From Terrabacter sp. Root85 (lineage in GTDB: Bacteria > Actinomycetota > Actinomycetes > Actinomycetales > Dermatophilaceae): a stretch of 64,000 nucleotides of DNA. The DNA lies in assembly GCF_001429185.1 (NCBI RefSeq), contig NZ_LMIW01000001.1, positions 419,641 through 483,640 on the forward strand, read 5' to 3'. Made by a program: the position numbers and the translations under genes. Below the pieces are notes generated by a model that was not told where the DNA came from, made no database searches, and saw only the letters and a program-made list of their open reading frames with translations. Shown one piece after another: positions 43,065 through 51,763 of the stretch. Numbering within the stretch: position 1 is the first letter of the stretch; each line of letters starts with the position of its first letter.

Positions 43065-43993
43065 GAGCTGGCCTCTCCGAGTCGGACCCGCGGGTCCATG
43101 AGCGGGTAGAGCAGGTCCACGAGCAGCTGCACGGCGAGCGCCAGCAGCACGGTGACGAGGACGGTCGCCTGGATCAGCGGGAAGTCGCGCTGCTTGAGCG
43201 CGTTGACGACGAGCTCGCCGACGCCCGGCCAGTTGAAGACGACCTCCACGATGACGACGCCGTTGAGCATCGCCGCGAAGCGGGTGCCCAGCGCGGTCAC
43301 GACCGGCAGGGCGGCGTTGGCGAAGGCGTAGCGCCAGGTCAGCGCACGCTCGGACACGCCGCGGGACCGGGCGACGGTCAGGTAGGGCGACGCGAGGTTG
43401 ACGACCATCTCCCGGCGCACGAGCCGGGAGATGAGCGCGATCTGGAGGATCGCGATCGTGAGGGTCGGCAGGATGATCGAGGCGGCCGAGTCGAACCCCG
43501 ACGGTGCGAACCAGTGGAGGTTCACGGCGAAGAGGATGAGCAGCACGAAACCGATCCAGAAGTCCGGCATCGACTGACCGGCGATGGTGCCGATGTTGGC
43601 CCCCAGCTCGGGAGCCGTGTTGTTGCGGCGCGCCATCCACACCCCCAACGGGATCGCGACGACCGACGTGACGACGATCGCCGCGACCGCGAGGGTGATC
43701 GTGTAGGGCAGGCGTTCCAGGACGACGTCGAGCGCGGGGCGCTTGAAGAAGAACGACGTGCCGACGTCGCCCTGGAACAGGTGTTGCAGGAACGTCCAGA
43801 ACTGCACGGGGATCGGCTGGTCGAGCCCGAACTGCTGGCGGATCGCCTCGAGCTGTTCCGAGCTGGGGTTCGGCGGCGCATAGTTGGCCGCGGGGTCGCC
43901 CGGGGCCATGCGGAGCAGGACGAACACGGTCGCCACGGCCAGGAAGGCCGTCAGGACCGTCTGGCCGACTCGTTTGAGGACGTACGTGAGCAT
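43061..43993 (-). CDS. ABC importer permease, DppB/OppB type
   Basis: A 310-residue permease with the N-terminal span followed by FVLLRMAPGDPA, the DppB hallmark. The coupling loop is TVARSRGVSERALTWRYAFAN. It lies 28 bp downstream of the substrate-binding protein gene. The peptide/nickel family also carries sugar acids, opines and glycosides in actinobacteria, so peptide transport should not be assumed. Confidence 0.92.
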   Translation of the reverse strand: MLTYVLKRVGQTVLTAFLAVATVFVLLRMAPGDPAANYAPPNPSSEQLEAIRQQFGLDQPIPVQFWTFLQHLFQGDVGTSFFFKRPALDVVLERLPYTITLAVAAIVVTSVVAIPLGVWMARRNNTAPELGANIGTIAGQSMPDFWIGFVLLILFAVNLHWFAPSGFDSAASIILPTLTIAILQIALISRLVRREMVVNLASPYLTVARSRGVSERALTWRYAFANAALPVVTALGTRFAAMLNGVVIVEVVFNWPGVGELVVNALKQRDFPLIQATVLVTVLLALAVQLLVDLLYPLMDPRVRLGEASS

Positions 43994-44021
43994 GGGATCA
44001 CCTTGGTCTGGTCGGCTGGGA

Positions 44022-45650
44022 TCAGCCGGAGACGGTCACGGCGGCGAGGTCGTAGGAGTTCGTCGCCCGGAGGTTGAGGTTCTGGACGCGCTTGCGCTTG
44101 GCGAGGACGTTGTTCGGCGTCCAGGCCCACACTGCGGGCCACTGCGCCCAGATCTTCTCCTGGGCCTGCTTGAGCAGGTCGTTGCGCTTGGCCTCGTCGC
44201 TCTCGGCGGCGGCCTGGTCGAGCAGGGCGGTGATCTCGGGGACGACGAAGCCGTGGTAGGTGTCGCGCGTCTTCTCCTTCTCCGCCGTGCCGCCGTACTG
44301 GCCCTGCAGGTTGGTCAGCGCGAGCCCGGTCTGGTTGCCGTAGCCGTTGGCGAGGATGTCCCAGTCACCGGCCTCGCCGCGACGCCAGGCGTTGATCTCG
44401 CCGCCCTTGGGGATCATCTTCAGCTCGGCGGTGACACCGACGGCCGCGAACATCTGCGAGATGGCCTCGAGCACGCGCGAGGCACCGGCGAACTCGGAGT
44501 CCTCCCAGATGATCCGCACCTTGAGCCCGGACGCGCCGTTGTCGGCGAGCATCTGCTTGGCCTTGGCAGGGTCGTACGTGTATTCACCGGTCTTCGCGAA
44601 GCCCGCGAGGGTCGTCGGGACGACACCCTCGGCCGAGTTGACCTGGCCGTTCATGAGCGCCTTGATCAGCGACTCGTGGTCGACGGCGTAGGTGAGCGCC
44701 TCGCGCACCTTGGGGTTGGCGAGCGGGCTGCCGGCCGGCTTGCGGAAGTTGTAGAAGAGGTGGATCAGGCGCGTGCCCGGGGTCTCGATGACGTCGATGT
44801 CGGCGTTCGTCTTGAGCGACGTCGCGGACTCGGGCGTGATGGTGTCGATGACGTCGGTCTGGCCGGAGGTGATGGCGATGACGCGCGCGCCCTCCTCCTC
44901 CTGGTAGCCGACGTTGACCGTCTCGAGCTTGGCCGGCGTGCCCCAGTAGTTGTCGTTGCGCACGAGGCGGTAGGTGCCGGTGCCGGAGTCGGCACTCGCG
45001 ATGGTGAACGGTCCGGTGCCGAGGCCGGTGCCGAGCTCCTCGGCCTTGTTGTCCTTGGCCGGCGTGATGAGGATGTTGGACATCAGCGAGTTGAGCGAGA
45101 CGACGGGGCTCTTGGTCGTCAGGGTGAAGGTCGTGTCGTCGACCTTGGTGAAGGTCGGCTGCTCGGGGAACTGCGAGGCGACGTAGCCGGCCTTGACCTC
45201 GAAGTAGAGCCTGAGCGCGGTCTCGACGTCCTCGACCGTGACCTTCGACTTGTCGGAGTAGTGGATGTCGTTGCGCAGCTTGACCGTCCACTCGGTGGGC
45301 TTGGTCTGCTCGAACGACTCGGCGAGGACGAGCTCGGGGGTCAGCTTGTCGCCGATCTTCGTCAGGGCCTCACGCACAGCGCGCTGCACGGTGACGGCCG
45401 CGTCGTACTGGTTCAGCTTGTTGTCGAGGCTGACCAGGTTGCGGTTGAGCACGATGCTCAGTGTGCCCCCCGCGGCCCCTGCCCCGGCAGTGCTCGCGGT
45501 GGTGGCGGACTTGGGCCCGGCGCAGGCGGCGAGCGCGGGAGCGAAGAGCGCTCCGGCGCCGGCCAGCGAGGCGAGCTTGAGGATCGAGCGACGCGAGACC
45601 TCCCGCGTCGGCTGGTCAGACGTGGGAAGCAGAGCGGGCTGCTGGGGCAT
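44022..45650 (-). CDS. Tat-exported substrate-binding lipoprotein of the peptide/nickel family
   Basis: A 542-residue SBP_bac_5 protein. The signal peptide has a twin-arginine motif SRRSILKLAS (Arg20-Arg21) and a lipobox ALAAC (Cys43), so it is folded before export and then anchored. Family segments include RNDIHYSDKSKVTVEDV and YAVDHESLIKALMNGQ. First gene of the eight-gene minus-strand arm. AGGAG is well placed before the ATG. It is divergent from the DUF1537 kinase, with a 19-bp palindrome in the 248-bp gap between them. Confidence 0.92.
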   Translation of the reverse strand: MPQQPALLPTSDQPTREVSRRSILKLASLAGAGALFAPALAACAGPKSATTASTAGAGAAGGTLSIVLNRNLVSLDNKLNQYDAAVTVQRAVREALTKIGDKLTPELVLAESFEQTKPTEWTVKLRNDIHYSDKSKVTVEDVETALRLYFEVKAGYVASQFPEQPTFTKVDDTTFTLTTKSPVVSLNSLMSNILITPAKDNKAEELGTGLGTGPFTIASADSGTGTYRLVRNDNYWGTPAKLETVNVGYQEEEGARVIAITSGQTDVIDTITPESATSLKTNADIDVIETPGTRLIHLFYNFRKPAGSPLANPKVREALTYAVDHESLIKALMNGQVNSAEGVVPTTLAGFAKTGEYTYDPAKAKQMLADNGASGLKVRIIWEDSEFAGASRVLEAISQMFAAVGVTAELKMIPKGGEINAWRRGEAGDWDILANGYGNQTGLALTNLQGQYGGTAEKEKTRDTYHGFVVPEITALLDQAAAESDEAKRNDLLKQAQEKIWAQWPAVWAWTPNNVLAKRKRVQNLNLRATNSYDLAAVTVSG

Positions 45651-45726
45651 CGGGACTCCTCGTTGAGCGGTGGCCTCCCCGTCGGCGGCGCACGCTGCGC
45701 CCCTCGGGTTGGACCACCTTTGCACC

Positions 45727-45745
45727 ATTGCGCGATTCGCGCAAT
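45727..45745. promoter_or_regulatory. 19-bp palindromic operator, probably for the DeoR regulator
   Basis: ATTGCGCGA-T-TCGCGCAAT is a perfect palindrome in the divergent promoter region, in an A/T-richer context (TAGCGTTTTTTGTGAAGG follows). Its position allows it to control both arms of the locus. Confidence 0.65.
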
Positions 45746-45898
45746 ACCTGTAGCGTTTTTTGTGAAGGGACGGTTGTTCGCATGCCGTCCGGTGCGCTCC
45801 CGGAGCACGCCGCGGCACCCTTCATCCCCATCGGCAGGGTCGCCAATCTCCTTGTCGCACAGCACGAAACGCACAGGAAACACCGTGAGGAGGAGAAC

Positions 45899-47300
45899 GT
45901 GAAGGCACTCGCCCTGGGCATCGTCGCCGATGATCTGAGCGGCGCCGCAGAGTGCGCATCCCACGCTCTCATGCGCGTTTCGCGCAGTACAGTCGTTCTC
46001 TCGGCCTCGTCGTCGCCCATCGCACCCGCGTCCGGTCTCCGACCCGACGTGCGCACCCCGGGCGGAGCAGACGACCCACTCGCCGTCCTCACCGTCGACA
46101 CCGACTCGCGCCGTCTCCCCCACGCGGAGGCCGTGCGCGCGGTTCGCGCAGCCGCAGCCCTCGTCACGACGGCACCGGTCGTCGTCAAGAAGGTCGACTC
46201 GCTGCTCCGGGGACACGTCGCCGCGGAGGTCGCCGCCCTCGCCGAGGAGCTGCAGCGCACACCGGTCGTGGCCGTCGCCAACCCCGCGCTCGAGCGCGTC
46301 GTCGTCGACGGCGTGCTCCACGTCGGCGGCACGCCGCTGCACCACACCGACCTCTGGGCCGTCGAGCCGACCCCGGCGCCGGACCGGGTGGCCGCGGCCC
46401 TGCACCCGCTGGCCACCGTGCTCGTCCCGCACACCACCGTGCTGCGCGGCGTCGAGGCGGTCACGGCGGCCCTCGACGAGGCCACCCGCACCGGCTTCGT
46501 CGCGGTCTGCGACGCCGTGACGGACGCCGACCTCGATGTCGTCCACGCCGCCGCCGTCAGGGCGAGCGCGGCCCTCGGCTCCGACACGCTGCTCGTCGGG
46601 TCCGGAGCCCTGGCCGACGCGGCCGTGCGGGCCCTGCCCCGGGAACCGCGCCATGGCGCACTTCCAGCGACCGACAGCCCCGACTCCGCCCTGGAACTGC
46701 GCCAGGGCGAACGTCCAGCGACGGTGCGACGGTGCGACGGTGCTCTTCGTGCTCGGCACGCGCGCGCCGGGACTCCCGGCCCAGCTCGAGCGGCTCTCGG
46801 CTGCGCGCTCCGCGCACACGGTGCTGCTGCAGCCCGACCGCCTCCTGGCCGACCCGGGGGCCGTATGCGTCCAGCTCGCCGAGCGCGCCCGTGAGGGCGT
46901 CGTCGTGGTGGCGCTCGACCCCGCGGCCCGCGCCGACCCGAGCCGGTCGCGTGCCCTGACCGAGTCCCTCGCCGCCGCGGTCTCGCCCGTGCTCGACCAC
47001 TTCGACGCGGCGTTCCTCTCCGGCGGTGAGACCGCCCGCGCCGTCCTCGACCGCCTCGACGTGCCCGCTCTCGACGTCGTCGCCGAGGTCGAGACCGGCA
47101 CCGTCGTGAGCCGGCGCCCCGGTGGGCGGCTCGTCGTCACGCGCCCGGGCAGCTTCGGCGACCCGACCTCGCTCGTCCGCGTCGTCGAGCACCTGCTGGG
47201 GCCCACCACCGTGCCGCCGCAGGCCCCGCACCACCGCACCTCATCGACCACCACCGCACCCCGCGCCACCCCCGGCGCGACCACCGAGGAGAACTCATGA
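45899..47300 (+). CDS. four-carbon acid sugar kinase (DUF1537), reading frame interrupted at an 8-bp repeat
   Basis: Kinases of this family phosphorylate D-threonate, L-threonate, erythronate or similar acids at O4. The N-terminal domain (GIVADDLSGAAE, VDTDSRRLPHAEA, VKKVDSLLRGH) reads from the GTG after GAGGAGGAG until about position 46717. The C-terminal nucleotide-binding domain (TVLFVLGTRAPG, FLSGGETARAVLDRL) continues in another frame to 47300. The frame change lies exactly at three tandem copies of GCGACGGT. Removing two copies restores a 461-residue protein of normal length, reading PATVLFVLG. As printed, translation would stop at 46894 after about 331 codons. This may be phase variation, a mutation or a read error. 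The stop overlaps the pdxA2 ATG. Confidence 0.85.
45972..45986. promoter_or_regulatory. second copy of the operator-like palindrome inside the kinase gene
   Basis: TGCGCG-TTT-CGCGCA, flanked by CA and GTAC, closely resembles the core of the intergenic 19-bp palindrome, about 240 bp away. Such pairs often support repression by DNA looping. Confidence 0.4.
46642..46722 (+). repeat. pair of 30-bp imperfect palindromic repeats in the kinase linker
   Basis: Two 30-bp copies begin 51 bp apart (46642 and 46693) and match at 26 of 30 positions. The first is nearly palindromic around GCGCCATGGCGC. In the upstream kinase frame they code EPRHGALPAT and ELRQGERPAT. They look like a small inserted repeat unit expanded within the domain linker. 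Confidence 0.7.
46718..46741 (+). repeat. three tandem 8-bp units at the kinase frameshift
   Basis: GCGACGGT is repeated three times without mismatch. One or four copies would keep the kinase in frame; three copies do not. Confidence 0.9.
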
Positions 47301-48304
47301 GCGTCGCCCTTCCCCGCATCGCCGTGACCATGGGAGACGGCGCCGGCATCGGCCCCGAGATCATCGTCAAGGCCTTGGCCGACCCGCACGTGGCGACGAT
47401 GGCGCGCGTCGTCGTCGTCGGTGACGCGCTGCGTCTCAAGCAGGCCGCCGACATCGCCGGCGTCCCCGTCGACATCGTCACCATCGACGACGTCGAGGAG
47501 GCGAGCGAGATCCCCGGGCGCATCAACGTCATCGACCTCGCGCTGCTGCCGGCGGACCTCCCCTTCGGGCAGCTGTCGGCCGTCGCCGGCGACGCCGCCT
47601 ACCACTACATCCGCGTCGCGTCCGAGCTCGCGATGGCCGGCAAGGTCCAGGCCATCTGCACCGCGCCGCTCAACAAGGAGGCGCTGCACGCCGGCGGCCA
47701 CGTCTTCCCCGGCCACACCGAGCTGCTCGCCCACCTCACCGGCACGCCCGAGGTCTCGATGATGCTCTCGACCGAGAGGGTCAAGGTCATCCACGTGACG
47801 ACCCACATCGGCCTCATCGATGCCGTCAACCGCATCGAGCCCGGTCTCGTCGAGCGCGTCATCCGTCGGGGCCACCAGGCCCTCGTCGACGCCGGCAACC
47901 CGACCCCGAAGATCGGCGTCTGCGGCATCAATCCGCACGCCGGCGAGAACGGCCTCTTCGGCTACGGCGAGGAGGCCGAGAAGATCGACCCCGCCGTGGA
48001 GGTCTGCCGCGCCGACGGCATTGACGTGCACGGCGCCCTGCCGGCCGACACGCTCTTCTTCCTCGCCGGTCGCGGCGACTACGACCTCGTCGTCGCGATG
48101 TACCACGACCAGGGCCACGGGCCGGTCAAGGTGCTCGGCCTCGAGGCGGGTGTCAACGTGACGATCGGTCTGCCCGTCATCCGCACGTCGGTCGACCACG
48201 GCACGGCCTTCGACATCGCCGGCACCGGCATCGCCGACCACCGTTCGATGATCGAGGCGCTGCGCCTCGGCGCGGAGATGGCGCCACGGCCCGTGGACGC
48301 CTAA
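47297..48304 (+). CDS. pdxA2: PdxA2-type 4-phosphoerythronate/threonate dehydrogenase
   Basis: A 335-residue PdxA-family protein with metal-binding histidines in VFPGHTELLAHLTG (near 138), GINPHAGENGLFG (near 213) and YHDQGHGPVK (near 268). Beside a DUF1537 kinase, PdxA2 proteins oxidise the 4-phosphorylated four-carbon acid. The keto product then decarboxylates to dihydroxyacetone phosphate, as established for D-threonate and erythronate pathways. It is therefore unlikely to be the vitamin B6 enzyme. ATG overlaps the kinase stop (ATGA). Confidence 0.9.
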   Translation: MSVALPRIAVTMGDGAGIGPEIIVKALADPHVATMARVVVVGDALRLKQAADIAGVPVDIVTIDDVEEASEIPGRINVIDLALLPADLPFGQLSAVAGDAAYHYIRVASELAMAGKVQAICTAPLNKEALHAGGHVFPGHTELLAHLTGTPEVSMMLSTERVKVIHVTTHIGLIDAVNRIEPGLVERVIRRGHQALVDAGNPTPKIGVCGINPHAGENGLFGYGEEAEKIDPAVEVCRADGIDVHGALPADTLFFLAGRGDYDLVVAMYHDQGHGPVKVLGLEAGVNVTIGLPVIRTSVDHGTAFDIAGTGIADHRSMIEALRLGAEMAPRPVDA

Positions 48305-48305
48305 G

Positions 48306-49103
48306 GTGCCCAGCGTGGCGAAGCACACCGCACAGACGCGTCGGGGCGAGATCGTCCGCCTCGCCACCACCAGTGGGCTCGCGAGCGTGGAGGAGCTCTC
48401 CGACCAGCTCGGCGTCACCGCGTCGACGATCCGGCGCGACCTCGCCAAGCTGACCGCCCAGGGCAAGCTGGCCCGCACCTACGGCGGGGTGATGAGCCTG
48501 GCCCACCATCCCGAGGCGTCGCTGCGCCAGCGTCTCGGGGAGGCGCACGCGGCGAAGCGCGACATCGCCCGCTGGGCCGCCGACCAGATCGAGCCCGGCG
48601 AGACGGTGCTCCTCGACGCCGGGTCGACGATGGGCGCGCTCGCCGACGCCATCACCAAGACGCCCGAGCTGACCGAGCTGACCGTCGTCACGGCCGGCAT
48701 CAGCGCCATGGGCACCCTCGCCGACAGCGTCGGCATCGACGTCATCGCCCTGGGCGGCCGGCTGCGGCCGCTGAGCCAGGCCTTCGTCGGGCCGCTCGCC
48801 GAGGCCGCCGTCCAGCGCCTCAGCTTCGACCGGGCCTTCATGGGCGCCGACAGCGTGCACGCCGAGCGCGGTATCTGCGAGGCCGACCTCGAGCAGACCC
48901 GGCTCAAGGAGCTGATGATGAGCCGGGCCGAGCACACCTACGTCCTCGCGCACGCCGACAAGCTCGGCCAGTCGCCCTTCCACGCCTGGGCCGTCATGCC
49001 ACGCACGTGGACGCTCGTGACCGACGAGTCCGCCGACCCCGTGGCGTTGCAAGCCTTCCGCGACAACGGCATCGACGTCGTCATCGCACCTCGGCGCGAC
49101 TGA
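48306..49103 (+). CDS. DeoR-family transcriptional regulator
   Basis: A 265-residue regulator with an N-terminal DeoR helix-turn-helix (ASVEELSDQLGVTASTIRRDL, about residues 25-45, then YGGVMS). The C-terminal DeoRC sugar-phosphate sensor domain has DAGSTMGALADAI, the GGRLRPLSQAFVGP segment and ADKLGQSPF. It starts one base after the pdxA2 stop and is the last gene of the plus-strand arm, so it likely senses a phosphorylated pathway intermediate. The 19-bp palindrome in the divergent promoter is its likely site. A GTG three codons later is an alternative start. Confidence 0.9.
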   Translation: MPSVAKHTAQTRRGEIVRLATTSGLASVEELSDQLGVTASTIRRDLAKLTAQGKLARTYGGVMSLAHHPEASLRQRLGEAHAAKRDIARWAADQIEPGETVLLDAGSTMGALADAITKTPELTELTVVTAGISAMGTLADSVGIDVIALGGRLRPLSQAFVGPLAEAAVQRLSFDRAFMGADSVHAERGICEADLEQTRLKELMMSRAEHTYVLAHADKLGQSPFHAWAVMPRTWTLVTDESADPVALQAFRDNGIDVVIAPRRD

Positions 49104-49114
49104 CGAGTCCACGC

Positions 49115-49140
49115 ATGCCGCCCACCCGAGTGGGCGGCAT
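49115..49140. terminator. 11-bp-arm terminator with the GGCATAC word at its end
   Basis: ATGCCGCCCAC-CCGA-GTGGGCGGCAT is a perfect hairpin between the convergent deoR-type and phosphoketolase genes. The right end completes GGCATAC; the left end is GCATGCC, one base off. Confidence 0.8.
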
Positions 49141-49166
49141 ACACCCTCTGCCGTCGTGGCGGGCGG

Positions 49167-51572
49167 TCAGTCCTCGACGACCGTCGTCATGACCCAGTCA
49201 CGCACCTCGGGCATGTCCTCGAGGTGCTCGACGATGTACTCGTGGTGCCTGTCGAGCTCGGCCTGGCACCAGGCCTTGACCTCGCTCGACCCACGCACCT
49301 GGCGACCGGCGTTGTTGATGGCGTCCATGACGAGGGAGTAGCGGTCGACGCCGTTGCGTACCACCATGTCGAACGGCGTCGTCGTCGTGCCCTCCTCGCT
49401 GAAGCCGCGCACGTGGAAGCGGTCGGCGTCGGGCCGCCCGTGGACGAGCTGGTGGATGGCGCCGTGGTAGCCGTGGAAGGCGAACACGACGTCGACGTGG
49501 TCGGTGAAGAGCTCACCGAAGCGCACGTCGTCCATGCCGTGCGGGTGGCTGCGCACGCGCGGCAGGGTCATGAGGTCGACGACGTTGACGACGCGCACGC
49601 GCAGCTGCGGCAGCTTCTCCTTGAGGATCTGGGCCGCGGCGACGACCTCCATCGTCACGACGTCGCCCGCGCAGGCGAGCACGACGTCGGGGTCGCGGTC
49701 GCCGTCGTCGGTGCCGGCCCAGTCCCAGATGCCCGCCCCGGCCGCGCAGTGGGCGACGGCCTCGTCCATCGTCAGCCACTGCGGCTGCGGCTGCTTGTCG
49801 ATGACGACGAGGTTGACGTAGTTCTTCGACCGGAAGCAGTGATCGGCCACCGAGAGAAGGCAGTTCGCGTCCGGCGGGAGGTAGATCCGGGACACCTCGC
49901 CGCGCGCGTTGAGCACCGTCTGGATGAGGCCGGGTCCCTGGTGCGAGAAGCCGTTGTGGTCGTTGCGCCACGCCGTCGACGTCAGGAGGATGTTGAGGCT
50001 CGGCACCTTGGCCCGCCAGTCGAGCTTGTTGGCCTCCTGCAACCACTTGCTGTGCTGCACCGTCATCGAGGCGCTCACCATCGCGAAGGCCTCGTACGTC
50101 GCGAAGAGCCCGTGCCGGCCGGTCAGCGTGTAGCCCTCGAGCCAGCCGTGGCACGAGTGCTCCGAGAGCACCTCCATGACCCGCCCGTCGTGCGAGAGCT
50201 TCTCGTCCTGCTCGAGCACCCGCTCGGCCGTCATCCGGTCGGACACGTCGAAGACGGCGCCCACCCGGTTGCTGTTCGTCTCGTCGGGGCTGAAGAGCCG
50301 GAACGTCGTCGGGTTGCGCACGTAGAGCTCGCGCATCAGCTCGCCGAGGGCCCGCGTCGACTCCTCCCGGGCCGCCGCCGGCGAGGGCACGTCCCGTGCG
50401 AAGTCGCGGAAGTCGGGGATGTCGAGCTCGGTGCTGAGGACCCCGCCGTTCGCGTGCGGGGAGGCGCTCATCCGCAGGTCGCCCTCCGGGTTCGCCTGCA
50501 GCACAACGTCGGTCGGCCTGCCCGACTCGTCGAAGAGCTCCTCGGGCCGATAGGAGCGCAGCCACGTCTCGAGGACCGCGAGGTGCTCGGGGTTGTCCTT
50601 GACACCCGAGAGCGGCACCTGGTGCGAGCGCCACGAGCCCGTGACCGGGATGCCGTCGACCTCCTCCGGCCCGGTCCACCCCTTCGGCGTGCGCAGCACG
50701 ATGAGTGGCCACCGAGGCCGCTCCCCCATCGTCCAGCCGTCCGCCCGTGCGTCCTGCTGGATGGCGCGGATCCGGCCGTACGCCGTCGCCAGCGTCTCCG
50801 CGAAGCGCTCGTGCATGCCCGGCACGTCGTCACCCTCGACCTCGAGCACGTCGTAGCCGTGCCCCTCGAGGAGGCTGCGCACCTCGGCCGGGTCCTTGCG
50901 GCCGAGCACCGTCGGCCCGGCGATCTTGTAGCCGTTGAGGTGCAGGACCGGCAGCACCGCACCGTCGCGCCGCGGGTTGAGGAACGAGATGCCCTTCCAG
51001 GAGCCCTCGAGCGGGCCCGTCTCGGCCTCCCCGTCACCGACGACGGCGAGCGCCAGCAGGTCGGGGTTGTCCATGACGGCACCGAAGGCGTGGACGAGGA
51101 CGTAGCCGAGCTCACCACCCTCGTGGATCGAGCCCGGCGTCGTGACGGAGACGTGGCTCGGGATGCCGCCGGGCGCCGAGAACTGGCGGAAGAGGCGGCG
51201 CACGCCGTCCTCGTCGCACGTCACCTTGGGGTAGATCTCGGAGTACGTGCCCTCGAGGTAGCCGGCCGCGACGAGCGCGGGACCACCGTGGCCGGGGCCG
51301 GTGAGGTAGATCGCCTGCTGACCCGTGTGCCGGATGATGCGCGAGAGGTGCGCGTAGACGAAGGACAGCCCGGGGCTCGTGCCCCAGTGTCCGAGCAGGC
51401 GTGGCTTGATGTCGTCCGGCACGAGCGGCCGACGCAGGAGCGCGTTGTCCTGGAGGTAGATCTGCCCGATCGTCAGGTAGTTGTTGGCCCGCCACCACGC
51501 GTCCATCGACGCGATCTCGTCGACGGTCGGGGCCGGCACGGTGGCGGTCGTCGGGGTCTGGCTCGTCGTCAC
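49167..51572 (-). CDS. xfp: xylulose-5-phosphate/fructose-6-phosphate phosphoketolase
   Basis: A thiamine-diphosphate enzyme splitting xylulose 5-phosphate (or fructose 6-phosphate) with phosphate to acetyl phosphate and an aldose phosphate. The 801-residue product has GPGHGGPALVAAGYLEGTY, the ThDP motif GDGEAETGPLEGSWKG, and the central SPDETNSNRVGAVF. AGAGG precedes the GTG. It provides a carbon-saving route to acetyl phosphate and could use sugar phosphates made by neighbouring pathways. It is not coupled to other genes; ackA/pta are not in view. Confidence 0.94.
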   Translation of the reverse strand: MTTSQTPTTATVPAPTVDEIASMDAWWRANNYLTIGQIYLQDNALLRRPLVPDDIKPRLLGHWGTSPGLSFVYAHLSRIIRHTGQQAIYLTGPGHGGPALVAAGYLEGTYSEIYPKVTCDEDGVRRLFRQFSAPGGIPSHVSVTTPGSIHEGGELGYVLVHAFGAVMDNPDLLALAVVGDGEAETGPLEGSWKGISFLNPRRDGAVLPVLHLNGYKIAGPTVLGRKDPAEVRSLLEGHGYDVLEVEGDDVPGMHERFAETLATAYGRIRAIQQDARADGWTMGERPRWPLIVLRTPKGWTGPEEVDGIPVTGSWRSHQVPLSGVKDNPEHLAVLETWLRSYRPEELFDESGRPTDVVLQANPEGDLRMSASPHANGGVLSTELDIPDFRDFARDVPSPAAAREESTRALGELMRELYVRNPTTFRLFSPDETNSNRVGAVFDVSDRMTAERVLEQDEKLSHDGRVMEVLSEHSCHGWLEGYTLTGRHGLFATYEAFAMVSASMTVQHSKWLQEANKLDWRAKVPSLNILLTSTAWRNDHNGFSHQGPGLIQTVLNARGEVSRIYLPPDANCLLSVADHCFRSKNYVNLVVIDKQPQPQWLTMDEAVAHCAAGAGIWDWAGTDDGDRDPDVVLACAGDVVTMEVVAAAQILKEKLPQLRVRVVNVVDLMTLPRVRSHPHGMDDVRFGELFTDHVDVVFAFHGYHGAIHQLVHGRPDADRFHVRGFSEEGTTTTPFDMVVRNGVDRYSLVMDAINNAGRQVRGSSEVKAWCQAELDRHHEYIVEHLEDMPEVRDWVMTTVVED

Positions 51573-51719
51573 GGCAGGGCCTCTCGAGGGGTCGGCGATC
51601 GTGCGTCCCCACGAGCCTCACCGACGGGCGCCCGGCTGACAAGGGGTCGAAGGTCCCGCGACCGCGCGACCGGGCGGGACGGCATACGCCCTCGTCGACC
51701 GGCGCGGCCGGACAGAGCA
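51573..51719. other. intergenic region upstream of xfp
   Basis: This stretch contains one GGCATAC at 51681 and no hairpin or small gene. It must hold the xfp promoter, but I cannot point to convincing -35/-10 elements. Confidence 0.3.
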
Positions 51720-51749
51720 GTGGGCCGGCCCCCGTCGGGACCGGCCCAC
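51720..51749 (-). terminator. hairpin terminator of the CsbD gene
   Basis: GTGGGCCGG and CCGGCCCAC are 9-bp perfect arms, with additional C/G pairing inside the loop. They lie 15 bp beyond the CsbD stop. Confidence 0.65.
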
Positions 51750-51763
51750 CCCGCTCCGGAAGG

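Noticed and set aside
45458-48478. A 1006-codon minus-strand open frame opposite the kinase, pdxA2 and deoR genes
   Set aside because: It runs antisense to three genes with clear family motifs. It was considered as an intact alternative to the broken kinase, but has no domain of its own.
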